Source: Acetobacter oeni
GTDB taxonomy: Bacteria; Pseudomonadota; Alphaproteobacteria; Acetobacterales; Acetobacteraceae
Direction: 5' to 3'
DNA: 64,000 nucleotides
Assembly (NCBI RefSeq): GCF_011516825.1
Contig: NZ_WOTA01000014.1
Span: 33,704-97,703 of the forward strand
This document shows, one piece after another, positions 55,562 through 63,966 of this stretch; within the stretch, counting starts at the first letter, position 1; every line of letters begins with the position of its first letter. The notes under the pieces were generated by a model, which made no database searches, was not told the DNA's origin, and was given only the letters and a program-made list of their open reading frames with translations. The position numbers and the translations under genes were made by a program.

Positions 55562-56311
55562 CTATTCCCGCTCTTTCTTCTTCCGTCTTGCGCGCAATCC
55601 CGCGGAACGCTCGCTCACATCGATTGCCGCACGCAGATGGCTGATCATCTCTGCCTTCACCACATCCTCTTTGCGCCGGACAAGCGCATCGGCAATACGC
55701 CTGTGCTCAGCGATCGTGCCGTCGACCGAGTATTCCTGAAGTGAGACCAGATTACCCACTTTGGAAAACCAGATCTGATCGTAACTGACCTCAAGCTGAT
55801 GCGTCAGAAGCCGGTTATCGCCTCCATTCGCAATAGCCACGTGAAACAGCGCATCCAGGCGCTCGTAGTCGTAGAAACGCTTCTGATCAGCCGCCTTCTG
55901 CTGCTCATCGATAATAGAGCAAATCTGCCGTAGCATCTCATCGCTTGCCCGGCGGCAGCACAGGACAACCGTGCTCGCCTCGATCGCCTCCCGGAATTCA
56001 TACAACTCGCGAATACGTTCCAGCGGGGGTTGCACAACCGTATAAAACCGGCCTTTTCGTCCGATCAGATTGTCCTGATGCAGTCTTTGCAGGGCCTCAC
56101 GGACCGGCGTTCGGCTCACTCCGTATCGCGCGGCAATCTCATTTTCCTGGAGGACAGCTCCTCCCGGCGTTCTGTCATTGATCAGATCCTGGCGAAGAAT
56201 GAGATAGAGTTCCTCTCCGGTATAATGCCGCTTTACCGCACCATCCTCCGCCGTTTCGGGCAGGTCTGTCTTTGTCATGATACCAGTCATTGCCTTATTC
56301 ACATACGTCAC
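55562..56311 (-). CDS. GntR family (FadR/FCD type) transcriptional regulator
   Basis: 249 residues. A winged helix-turn-helix at about 30-95 (ENEIAARYGVSRTPVREALQ, RLHQDNLIGRKGRFYTVVQ) is followed by an FCD effector domain (RIRELYEFREAIEASTVVLC, DYERLDALFHVAIANGGDNR), whose histidines usually bind a metal and a carboxylic acid. The start may be any of three ATGs in the first 12 codons. It is transcribed in the same direction as the FAD oxidase gene 178 bases upstream and is the likely regulator of the whole 55.5-63.5 kb cassette. Confidence 0.92.
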   Translation of the reverse strand: MTYVNKAMTGIMTKTDLPETAEDGAVKRHYTGEELYLILRQDLINDRTPGGAVLQENEIAARYGVSRTPVREALQRLHQDNLIGRKGRFYTVVQPPLERIRELYEFREAIEASTVVLCCRRASDEMLRQICSIIDEQQKAADQKRFYDYERLDALFHVAIANGGDNRLLTHQLEVSYDQIWFSKVGNLVSLQEYSVDGTIAEHRRIADALVRRKEDVVKAEMISHLRAAIDVSERSAGLRARRKKKERE

Positions 56312-56488
56312 AGACTAACCTCAGAAAAAGCTGTGGCAATGTCATGCCACAATGCCGTCACCAAAGAAGCATGCACTGTGGCATTCGTTCGCATCGAAGT
56401 TATGGAACCTTCCTCACGAGGCCATAACAAGCACCAATCAGAAAATGCGCACAGGATTGCTTCCGGAAGATTGAACCCTGTGAAATCC

Positions 56489-57769
56489 TCAGTCATCGTT
56501 CAGATGAAAACGTTCCAGCCGGAACGGCGCTGCGGATGCCGCCGTCGCCTCGCCCATGACGATATCCGCCATCAGCCTGCCGGCAGCCGGTCCGATTCCG
56601 AAGCCGTGCGCCGAAAACCCCGTCGCGAGAAACAGACCCTGATACCGTGCGACAGGAGAGAGGACCGGCAGCGCATCAGGCATGACATCAATCGTTCCCG
56701 CCCAGGAAGATGCAATCCGCGAGGAACGAAAAACAGGTGAATCTTCCTTAAGATATTCAAACGTCTCCTTCAGCGTTTCGATATCTGGCACCGGATCGCA
56801 AGCCCGGAAATCCTCAAACGGGTTAGATTTCTCCGGACCGAACCGTCGCTCAAGCTGCAGCTCTCTGAAAAAGCTCGTCCCGGCCCGAACCCGGAGAAGT
56901 TGTTTCTGCTTCAGATAATTCGGGAGATACTGACGCATGAACCGCACTGAATCGGGTGTCACACAGGTCAGCGACGAATTGCGTCGCGCCACCGTGTAAC
57001 CACCATCCCGCCGCGGTCTCAGACAGTACCGCGTCGATGCCACGTTGACATTGGGCCCGCCCTCGACTGGCGTTGTACGGAGAACCGACGCGGTCACCCG
57101 GAGCTGCGGAATGACAATCCCGACTGTCTTGCACAGCCACCGCGACCACGCTCCCGCCGCAATCACGATTTTGTCCGCCGTAACGCGTCCGGTCTCAGTC
57201 TCAACCGCACAGGCTCTGTCACCGGAAATATCGATGCGCCGGATTGCATTGCCGGGCACCATGACGACGCCGGCATCCAGAACCTTCTTCTCAAGAAAAC
57301 GCATGGCCTGATCAGGCTCGATTCCGGCATCACCCGGCGCAAACAGGGCTCCCGCCCAATGCCTCTGAAACTGTGGCAGAAGAGTCGCCGTATCAGCGCT
57401 TTCCAACTCCCGGGTATCCAGCCCGCGACCAGCCGCGTGTTTCAGCCAGTTCTTCAGTCCGGCCCATTCCGCCTCGTCACCAGCCAGAGAGACAAGCCCG
57501 CACTGCCGGAAACCAAAATCCCCTTCCGCCGCCCACTGGCGCCAGAGTGGCCGGCTGGCCAGAGCCAGTTCCAGTTCCGCCATGTCCTGTCCGATGGTGC
57601 GCATCCAGCCCCAGTTCCGACCGGACTGTTCGTAAGCCACCTCTCCCTTATCGAAGACTGCAACCGAAAGCCCCCGCTCCCTCAGGAACAGAGCCGTCGA
57701 AAGCCCGATAATACCGGCTCCTGCAATGACGACATCATAATGCCGACTCATATTCTGCTGCGATATCAT
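56489..57769 (-). CDS. FAD-dependent oxidoreductase (DAO/amine oxidase type)
   Basis: 426 residues from ATG 57769 (start uncertain; 57838 and 57751 are also in frame). DAO-fold flavoenzyme: FAD motif DVVIAGAGIIGLSTALFLRE (about 10-29), EQSGRNWGWMRTIGQDMAEL typical of amine/D-amino-acid oxidases, VTADKIVIAAGAWSRWL and the C-terminal FAD block RYQGLFLATGFSAHGFGIGP. The family oxidises a C-N bond of an amino acid or N-substituted glycine; iminodiacetate oxidase and glycine oxidase are members. Divergent from the TonB receptor, so the two probably share one regulated promoter region. Confidence 0.88.
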   Translation of the reverse strand: MISQQNMSRHYDVVIAGAGIIGLSTALFLRERGLSVAVFDKGEVAYEQSGRNWGWMRTIGQDMAELELALASRPLWRQWAAEGDFGFRQCGLVSLAGDEAEWAGLKNWLKHAAGRGLDTRELESADTATLLPQFQRHWAGALFAPGDAGIEPDQAMRFLEKKVLDAGVVMVPGNAIRRIDISGDRACAVETETGRVTADKIVIAAGAWSRWLCKTVGIVIPQLRVTASVLRTTPVEGGPNVNVASTRYCLRPRRDGGYTVARRNSSLTCVTPDSVRFMRQYLPNYLKQKQLLRVRAGTSFFRELQLERRFGPEKSNPFEDFRACDPVPDIETLKETFEYLKEDSPVFRSSRIASSWAGTIDVMPDALPVLSPVARYQGLFLATGFSAHGFGIGPAAGRLMADIVMGEATAASAAPFRLERFHLNDD

Positions 57770-58136
57770 GACCTGCAGGCTCCGCATCCGTTTCAGGTGT
57801 CTCCGACCGGTCCCGCCCTCATATACGGTGTTCCGCATACCGGTTACGGCCAGATATAATCGATATGGGACACTAAGCCCATTTTGGGTATGCTGAAAAG
57901 GGGACAGGCAATCGATTCGCTACCGGATAAATATATTTTTCTCTATGTTTTCCAGCCAAATAAGAGAATTATAGATACAACACCAAAACGATATAGACAG
58001 GGACAACTTTTTCAGCATACCGTAAAGCCACGTCAGGACGAATACCCCTGCGGTTCTCCTGGCATGACAGACCATTCAGTATGCACGGCGGCCCAATCCT
58101 CCTTAGTCCCCACCGCGCCGACAGTGAGGCACTCTC
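57770..58136. promoter_or_regulatory. Divergent promoter region with 13-bp inverted repeat
   Basis: 367 bases between the FAD oxidase (minus) and the TonB receptor (plus). It holds a perfect inverted repeat GGTATGCTGAAAA (57887-57899) and TTTTCAGCATACC (58009-58021), centres 122 bases apart, flanking an AT-rich core that could contain both promoters. The GntR protein is the natural candidate to bind the repeats and loop the DNA; this is inference. Confidence 0.6.
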
Positions 58137-60575
58137 ATGTTCCGTTCCGGATTTCGTTCCTTTAGTGTAATGGCAACAGCGTGCACGGGTGCCTCCCTGC
58201 TCGCCATCACCATGGCCTCAGCACGGCCGGCACATTCCCGGTATCCGTTACACGGCGGCGCGACAAAGTCGCGCGACACGACGCCGCCCACATCAGCGGG
58301 GAAGCAGGTAACGACAAGTCCCGCCCCTCATGCCACCTCTATGCAGGGAGGCAACGAAACCATTGCCGTCCATGGCGCCGTTTCCGCGACCGGAATGACC
58401 GGAAGAACGCCAGGCGGCGGCCTGATGGCGAAGCAGACATCACCCTATGCCCGCAATACCATCACGCGCGATTACATCGCATCTCAGTCGCCCACCACCA
58501 ACGTGCTGAATCTCGTGCGTAATACGCCCGGCGTCGTGGTCGCCAGTGCTGATCCCACCGGCGCCACCGACCGCATGAGCGTTTCCATGCGCGGCATGAA
58601 TCAGAACGAAATCGGCTACGAATTCGAAGGTATGAACCCTTCGGACGTACTCTATTACAGTCCGGCATCCTCTACCTGGGCCGATACGGAGAACATCGGC
58701 TCCATTACTGTCTCGCCCGGATCGCCTGACCTCATGTCGCCGACTTTCAGCGCTGTCGGCGGTCTGATCAGCGCGAAAATGCGCAGCCCGTCAGCAAAAG
58801 CCGGAGGTCTCGCGGATTTCACGTTCGGGGGCAATGATCTTGAACGCGAATTCATCCGCGCGGAGACAGGCGAAATCGGACATTCCGGTTTCCGTTCCTA
58901 CGCTTCGTTCTCCAACACCACCGCTACCAACTGGCGCGGTCCGGGAGGGCTTAACCGCTGGCATGTCGATTTCAAGGGTGAGAAAATCTGGGGCGATGGC
59001 AACAGCATTTCTCCGTTTATGTCCTACAACGATGTTACGGAGAGCCTTTACACCTACCCAACCATGGCGCAGTGGCGCGAATATGGAGATTCCTATAATT
59101 ATGCAAAAAATTTCACCGGGTCGAATACTAATTACTACAAATTTCATCAGTATGAGTGGCGCCACGCCCATGCCAGCGTCCAGACGCATTTCAACCTCGG
59201 TCACGGGCTTGAACTGACCGCGACCCCTTACATCTACGATGTCGACGGCACTCTGAATGGTGCCACCACCCTTAGCCAGACCGGCAGCTATCTGGGCAAT
59301 GAATCCGCCGGGACTCTCCAGTTCCCATCCGGCACGTCTGGCAGTGCCGTGGGTGTTTCAGTCGATCATTTCCGTGAATCGACTTTTGGGTTCAATAGTG
59401 CTCTGAGCTGGAAATATCGCCATAACGATCTTTCGATCGGATACTGGTATTCCTATGTGAACTACACTGAAGACCCCTCTTACTCACTGCCGGGCGCCAG
59501 CGGCGAGGCAGCAAATCTGTGGGGACAGTATCCCGTTCTGACGCAAAACGGTCAGAGACTTCTCCAGTGGAACGCGCATGTCATCCAGCAGCTCAATGCC
59601 ATCACGTTACAGGATACGTACCGGGCGTTCGGCGACAGGCTGACCATCTCGGCGGGAATCAAAAACGTTATGATGACGCGGACAGCGACAAATCTTATTC
59701 CGGGCGCCACTTACGCAACCGGCTTCAGTGATTTCCAGCCGCTGCCTCGCGTTGCAATCAGTTATCAGATTACGCCCCGAGATCAGATTTACGTCAATGG
59801 CACGACGGCTTTTCGCGAGGCAGCCGCTGTCACGCCATCCATCGACATGTTCAGCGTGGCGACCGGTAAGATGACCAGTACCCACTCGGGCTACATCAAG
59901 CCGGAATATTCCATTGCGGAGGAAGTGGGTTATCGTCACTACGGTGCATTCAACCTCACTGTTTCTTTGTTCAACTACAATTTTACCAACAGGCAGCTAA
60001 CCAGCAACTCGCTGGTTAACGGAACGACTATTACCACGTCACTGAGCGGCGGCGGCCAGACCACACGTGGCGTCAGCGCCGAATTCAGCCTTCCCGCCTG
60101 GCATCATTTTTCGCCCTATCTGTCCGGACAGTATCTCCACGCGACGATGAATAACAACATCGCTGCCGGTGGCGACTATCTTCCGACAAAGGGAAAAACC
60201 GCAGTTCTTACACCGAAGTTCATGGGGTCCATCGGCATTTCCTATGACGATGGAACGCTGTTCGGGAACTTCTCTTTTAACTACGTCGATTCTCAGTACA
60301 CCACCTTCATGAATGACCAGAGCATCCCGGCCTACAAAACTGCCAATCTCGGCATAGGCTACCGGTTCCACGACGTCGGATTTCTTAAACGACCGCAAAT
60401 TCAGCTCAATCTCATCAATCTCGGTGACACCCATTATCTTTCCGGTGCCTGGGGTCTGACATCGAATGCCGTCGCCACAAAGGGCGTTTACGGACACACC
60501 ATCGCGGCCAGCCAGCCAACCTACATCACCGGAGGCAAATTCTCCGGGGTCGTCTCGCTGACCACCGGCTTCTGA
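58137..60575 (+). CDS. TonB-dependent outer-membrane receptor
   Basis: 812 residues. Signal peptide (SVMATACTGASLLAITMASA, cut near residue 25), a possible TonB box (NETIAVHG, near 75), plug domain (QSPTTNVLNLVRNTPGVVVA, MSVSMRGMNQNEIGYEFEGM, SITVSPGSPDLMSPTFSAVG) and a long beta-barrel that ends in the aromatic GVVSLTTGF. Paralogous to the receptor at 10881-13325. Divergent from the FAD oxidase and 2 bases before a transporter gene, so it probably imports the substrate of the neighbouring oxidative enzymes. Confidence 0.94.
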   Translation: MFRSGFRSFSVMATACTGASLLAITMASARPAHSRYPLHGGATKSRDTTPPTSAGKQVTTSPAPHATSMQGGNETIAVHGAVSATGMTGRTPGGGLMAKQTSPYARNTITRDYIASQSPTTNVLNLVRNTPGVVVASADPTGATDRMSVSMRGMNQNEIGYEFEGMNPSDVLYYSPASSTWADTENIGSITVSPGSPDLMSPTFSAVGGLISAKMRSPSAKAGGLADFTFGGNDLEREFIRAETGEIGHSGFRSYASFSNTTATNWRGPGGLNRWHVDFKGEKIWGDGNSISPFMSYNDVTESLYTYPTMAQWREYGDSYNYAKNFTGSNTNYYKFHQYEWRHAHASVQTHFNLGHGLELTATPYIYDVDGTLNGATTLSQTGSYLGNESAGTLQFPSGTSGSAVGVSVDHFRESTFGFNSALSWKYRHNDLSIGYWYSYVNYTEDPSYSLPGASGEAANLWGQYPVLTQNGQRLLQWNAHVIQQLNAITLQDTYRAFGDRLTISAGIKNVMMTRTATNLIPGATYATGFSDFQPLPRVAISYQITPRDQIYVNGTTAFREAAAVTPSIDMFSVATGKMTSTHSGYIKPEYSIAEEVGYRHYGAFNLTVSLFNYNFTNRQLTSNSLVNGTTITTSLSGGGQTTRGVSAEFSLPAWHHFSPYLSGQYLHATMNNNIAAGGDYLPTKGKTAVLTPKFMGSIGISYDDGTLFGNFSFNYVDSQYTTFMNDQSIPAYKTANLGIGYRFHDVGFLKRPQIQLNLINLGDTHYLSGAWGLTSNAVATKGVYGHTIAASQPTYITGGKFSGVVSLTTGF

Positions 60576-60577
60576 GC

Positions 60578-61900
60578 ATGGGACTTCCCGCTGCCATCTC
60601 CGCGCTTTCCTCCGACACCTGCCCGCGTCAGGCGTTCGGACACAGGCAGAAACGCACCATTCTGGCCACGACCCTGGGCGGTGCGCTGGAATGGTACGAC
60701 ATGCTGCTCTATGGCATGTTCTCGGTCACCTTCTCACGGCTGTTCTTCTCCACCGGCCAGGGTGGTCCCCTTGCCCTCGCCTTAAGCCTCGGCAGCTTTG
60801 GCGTCGCCTTCCTCGTGCGTCCGCTCGGCGCCGCGTGGCTCGGCTCCTGGACAGACCGTCACGGACGCCGCAGCGGTTTGATCCTTTCCTCTGTGCTCAT
60901 GACGATCGGCACGGGCGCAGTCGCCCTTATCCCCGACAGCCGGACCATTGGCCCACTCGCTCCGGCTCTGCTCGTTCTCTCCCGCATGACGCAGGGCTTC
61001 GCCGCAGGCGGCGAGTTCGGCAGCGCGTCTGCCATGCTGGCAGAGCGCGACCCGGCACGCCGCGGCTTTTACGCCAGCCTGCAATGGTCTGCCTCCGGTG
61101 TCTCTGTCACCCTCGCCGCCTCTCTCGCATGGTGCGTCCATCACTTCTTCACTGACAGCCAGATCGACGCAGGCGCCTGGCGCCTCCCCTTCCTCTTCGG
61201 TCTGCTCATGGGGCCGTTCGCAATCTGGCTGCGCCTGCGCGGAGAAGAGTCGGAAGAATTCATCTGTCAGGAGAACCATCTTCCGCTCACCGAGATTGCC
61301 CGAAACGACAAAAAACGTATCCTTCTTGCAATCGGCGTCGTCGGGCTGGGCGCCACCGGCAGCGGCCTGAATGTCTACATGCCAACCTATGCCCGGACTT
61401 TTCTGCACCTGTCCGAAACAGGCTCCCTGAGCGGCACAATCGGCTCCGGCCTGCTTTCAATCATCGTGCCGCCATTCTTTGCTTCACTGGGCGACAAGGC
61501 CGGACGGCGGATAATGATGATCGTGGCGGCAACCATCGGCGGTCTCATCGCCTGGCCTCTCTTCGCCTGGCTGAGTGCTGCCCCTTCGGCCGCGCGTCTC
61601 ATTGCCGTTCAGTCAGCTTTCATTTTCTGCATTTACGGCGCGTATTACGCCTCCGTACCGGCTTTGCTGGCCGACATCTTTCCTCCCAGAAACCGTGCCA
61701 GTTCCATCGCCCTCTCTTACGCTGCAAGCCAGCTTCTGTTCGGTGGCTTTACCCCCGTCCTGCTCTCCATTCTCACACGGAATTCCGGCCTTCTCAGCAT
61801 GCCCGGCCTCTGGCTCCTTGCTGTGGCCTCGATGAGCGTCCTGTGCCTTTGTCTTGCAGGACCGCTCATCGGGGAACACCGTGATGGACTCATATCATGA
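60578..61900 (+). CDS. MFS transporter, metabolite:H+ symporter family
   Basis: 440 residues, about twelve membrane segments. MHS-family signs: LGGALEWYDMLLYGMFSVTF (first helix), VRPLGAAWLGSWTDRHGRRS (the GxxxDRxGRR loop), ALLVLSRMTQGFAAGGEFGS and LGDKAGRRIMMIVAATIGGL. This family (ProP, KgtP, ShiA) couples uptake of acids, osmolytes or aromatic compounds to protons. Starts 2 bases after the receptor stop. It is the inner-membrane step that a TonB receptor needs when no ABC system is present. Confidence 0.92.
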   Translation: MGLPAAISALSSDTCPRQAFGHRQKRTILATTLGGALEWYDMLLYGMFSVTFSRLFFSTGQGGPLALALSLGSFGVAFLVRPLGAAWLGSWTDRHGRRSGLILSSVLMTIGTGAVALIPDSRTIGPLAPALLVLSRMTQGFAAGGEFGSASAMLAERDPARRGFYASLQWSASGVSVTLAASLAWCVHHFFTDSQIDAGAWRLPFLFGLLMGPFAIWLRLRGEESEEFICQENHLPLTEIARNDKKRILLAIGVVGLGATGSGLNVYMPTYARTFLHLSETGSLSGTIGSGLLSIIVPPFFASLGDKAGRRIMMIVAATIGGLIAWPLFAWLSAAPSAARLIAVQSAFIFCIYGAYYASVPALLADIFPPRNRASSIALSYAASQLLFGGFTPVLLSILTRNSGLLSMPGLWLLAVASMSVLCLCLAGPLIGEHRDGLIS

Positions 61901-62171
61901 CCTGTCTCGCCATCTGTCCAGGCGTCAGCGTCGCTCTTCCGGAATGGACAGAATTTTTCGACCGGCTGATGTCAGATCCGGAGGTCACCGGCTGGAAAGA
62001 AGCTAGTGGTTGCATCCGAAGATGATCATCTCGCCCCGTTCCGCCGAAATCTCACGCCTGGCTAAAGCTGCCCACGCAGTCAGCGTCATCCGGGCCGCAT
62101 CACGCGGAGAGGGGGCTCCCCTCCGGCTACAACTCCGATCGCAGCTACTGATTGTCAGGATCAGCACATGA
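61897..62171 (+). pseudogene. Short broken ORF between the transporter and monooxygenase
   Basis: An ATG at 61897 overlaps the MFS stop (ATGA) and reads CLAICPGVSVALPEWTEFFD / RLMSDPEVTGWKEASG before TGA at 62023. A second frame from 62022 reads SPRSAEISRLAKAAHAVSVI and stops inside the start of the monooxygenase gene (ATGA at 62168-62171). Both ends show perfect start-stop coupling, so one short gene was probably translated through the region and has since been frameshifted near 62000-62020. No family is recognised. Two separate small genes is the alternative. Confidence 0.4.
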
Positions 62172-63490
62172 GCACACGCCGTCTCGTCCTTGGTCTCTCC
62201 ATGCGCTATCTTGGTTACCATGCCGCCGGGTGGCGCCATCCGGGTGCCAATGCAGCAGGAACAACCTCTTTCGCACATTATCGCACGGTCGCGCAGGCGG
62301 CCGAGACTGCCGGTTTCGACCTTGTTTTCCTCGCGGACGGCATGGCTGTCCGGGTCCGCGACGAACCAAAAGGTGCTTTCGCCCAGTCCTCCCAGGTCGC
62401 CGATTTCGAACCGCTCACCCTGCTTTCCGCCCTTGCCGCCGTCACCAGCCGCATTGGCCTGGTGGCGACGGCTTCCACGACCTATAATCAGCCCTATTCC
62501 CTGGCCAGACAATATGCTTCGCTTGATCTGCTCAGCGGCGGACGCGCGGGCTGGAACGTGGTCACCTCCTGGTCGGATGCCGAAGCCCGCAATTTCGGTC
62601 TCGACACGAACCCCGATTATGCTACCCGTTATCATCGCGCTGAGGAATTTGTTGATGTCGTCACAGGTTTGTGGGATTCATGGGACGAGGACGCCCTGCT
62701 TCATGACAAAGATAACGCCTGTTTTCTTGATCCCGCGAAACTGCACACCCTGAATCATCAGGGCGACGAATTCCGGGTACGCGGGCCGCTCAGCGTTCCA
62801 CGCAGCCCGCAGCGTCGTCCGGTCATCGTCCAGGCAGGTGCCTCGGACGCAGGCATGAACCTCGCCGCGCGCACTGCGGATCTCGTCTACACAGCTCCCC
62901 AGTCACAGGATGCTGCCATCACCTTCCGCTCGGAGCTCCGTGAGCGTGCCGCTGCATTTGGCCGCGACCCGGACGCACTTCGTGTCCTCCCTGGTTTCGT
63001 CCCGTTTACCGGCCTTACCGAAGAGGATGCCCGCGCAGCATCCGGCGAACTCAACGAATTGATTCCCGACGAGCTGGCCCGTCAGTATCTCTACAACCAG
63101 ATGGGCAACCTTTCCGACCACCCGCTGGACGGTCCCGTCCCTGATCCGCAGGCTGGCGCCTCTGTCGGAAGTATTGCCAGAAACCTCGCTGATATGGCGC
63201 AACGGGACAATCTGACTCTACGTGAACTCGCGCGCGTCATCGCCTCTGGCTATGGCGCGCGCGTTGTCGTTGACGCAGGAAAGCATATCGCTGCAGAAAT
63301 GCTGGACTGGTTCCACAGCGGCGCCGCCGACGGCTTTAACATCTGTGCGCCATTGCTTCCTGAAACCATCGGGGATTTCTACAGACATGTCATGCCGGTT
63401 CTGGAAAAGTCCGGCCTTCTGACTGACCGGAATATTCCGACTTTGAGAGGGAGGATTGGCCTCCCGGCCCCGGCGAGCCGCTATGCGTAA
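62168..63490 (+). CDS. NtaA/SnaA/DszA-type FMN-dependent monooxygenase
   Basis: 440 residues, a bacterial luciferase-like (LLM) TIM-barrel monooxygenase that uses reduced flavin from a partner reductase. Shows the NtaA/SnaA family blocks: LVLGLSMRYLGYHAAGWRHP, ETAGFDLVFLADGMAVRV, FEPLTLLSALAAVTSRIGLV, SLDLLSGGRAGWNVVTSWSD, NPDYATRYHRAEEFVDVVTG and RRPVIVQAGASDAGMNLAAR. The family cleaves C-N bonds (nitrilotriacetate, EDTA) or C-S bonds (sulfones, dibenzothiophene) of its substrates. Its ATG overlaps the preceding short ORF. No flavin reductase gene is adjacent. Confidence 0.92.
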   Translation: MSTRRLVLGLSMRYLGYHAAGWRHPGANAAGTTSFAHYRTVAQAAETAGFDLVFLADGMAVRVRDEPKGAFAQSSQVADFEPLTLLSALAAVTSRIGLVATASTTYNQPYSLARQYASLDLLSGGRAGWNVVTSWSDAEARNFGLDTNPDYATRYHRAEEFVDVVTGLWDSWDEDALLHDKDNACFLDPAKLHTLNHQGDEFRVRGPLSVPRSPQRRPVIVQAGASDAGMNLAARTADLVYTAPQSQDAAITFRSELRERAAAFGRDPDALRVLPGFVPFTGLTEEDARAASGELNELIPDELARQYLYNQMGNLSDHPLDGPVPDPQAGASVGSIARNLADMAQRDNLTLRELARVIASGYGARVVVDAGKHIAAEMLDWFHSGAADGFNICAPLLPETIGDFYRHVMPVLEKSGLLTDRNIPTLRGRIGLPAPASRYA

Positions 63491-63557
63491 AAACGGATTG
63501 CCGTGGCATGTTGCATGCACGGCTTAAATACGGTTACCGGTCTTTCCCATTCCATCA

Positions 63558-63905
63558 GCTATCCATTGCGCGCACGAGATCGATCCCTGCGGTCAGGCGC
63601 CGTGTAAGATAGGGTGATCATGTCCTCACACTCCTGCAATTCCGCTGTCTGGGCGATGACGACCTGAAGATAGTCCACGGCGCCTTCACGATACTGGATG
63701 GCGGCGAGCTGGTTTGTGCGGGAGGCGTGGAGACAGCTTCGGTCTGCCAGGAGGAAGCGCTTGCCAGAATCACCACGAAGATCACGCCCGCGACCGGAAT
63801 AAACCAGCGGAAATAGTGTGGGCGGCGCCCGTCAGCGCCTGGCTTTCGATATGTTCGATATCATTGACCGTCGTGGTCAACGCCCTCTGAGTGTCTGACC
63901 GAAAA
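63558..63905 (-). pseudogene. Fragments of an RND efflux operon
   Basis: Read on the minus strand three fragments follow each other: LTTTVNDIEHIESQALTG near 63880-63830 (N-terminal part of an RND permease, where the TVNDIEHIESQ block is conserved), RRPHYFRWFIPVAGVIFVVI near 63825-63765 (membrane anchor of a periplasmic adaptor) and NQLAAIQYREGAVDYLQVVI / AQTAELQ near 63705-63620 (C-terminal repeat of an outer-membrane TolC-type factor). All are truncated and joined in different frames, so this is what is left after large deletions. Confidence 0.7.
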
Positions 63906-63966
63906 TGAGTTGAGTGATTTCAGCGGGTTATGATTCATGGGTTTGCGATAACCTGATGAGATCAAG

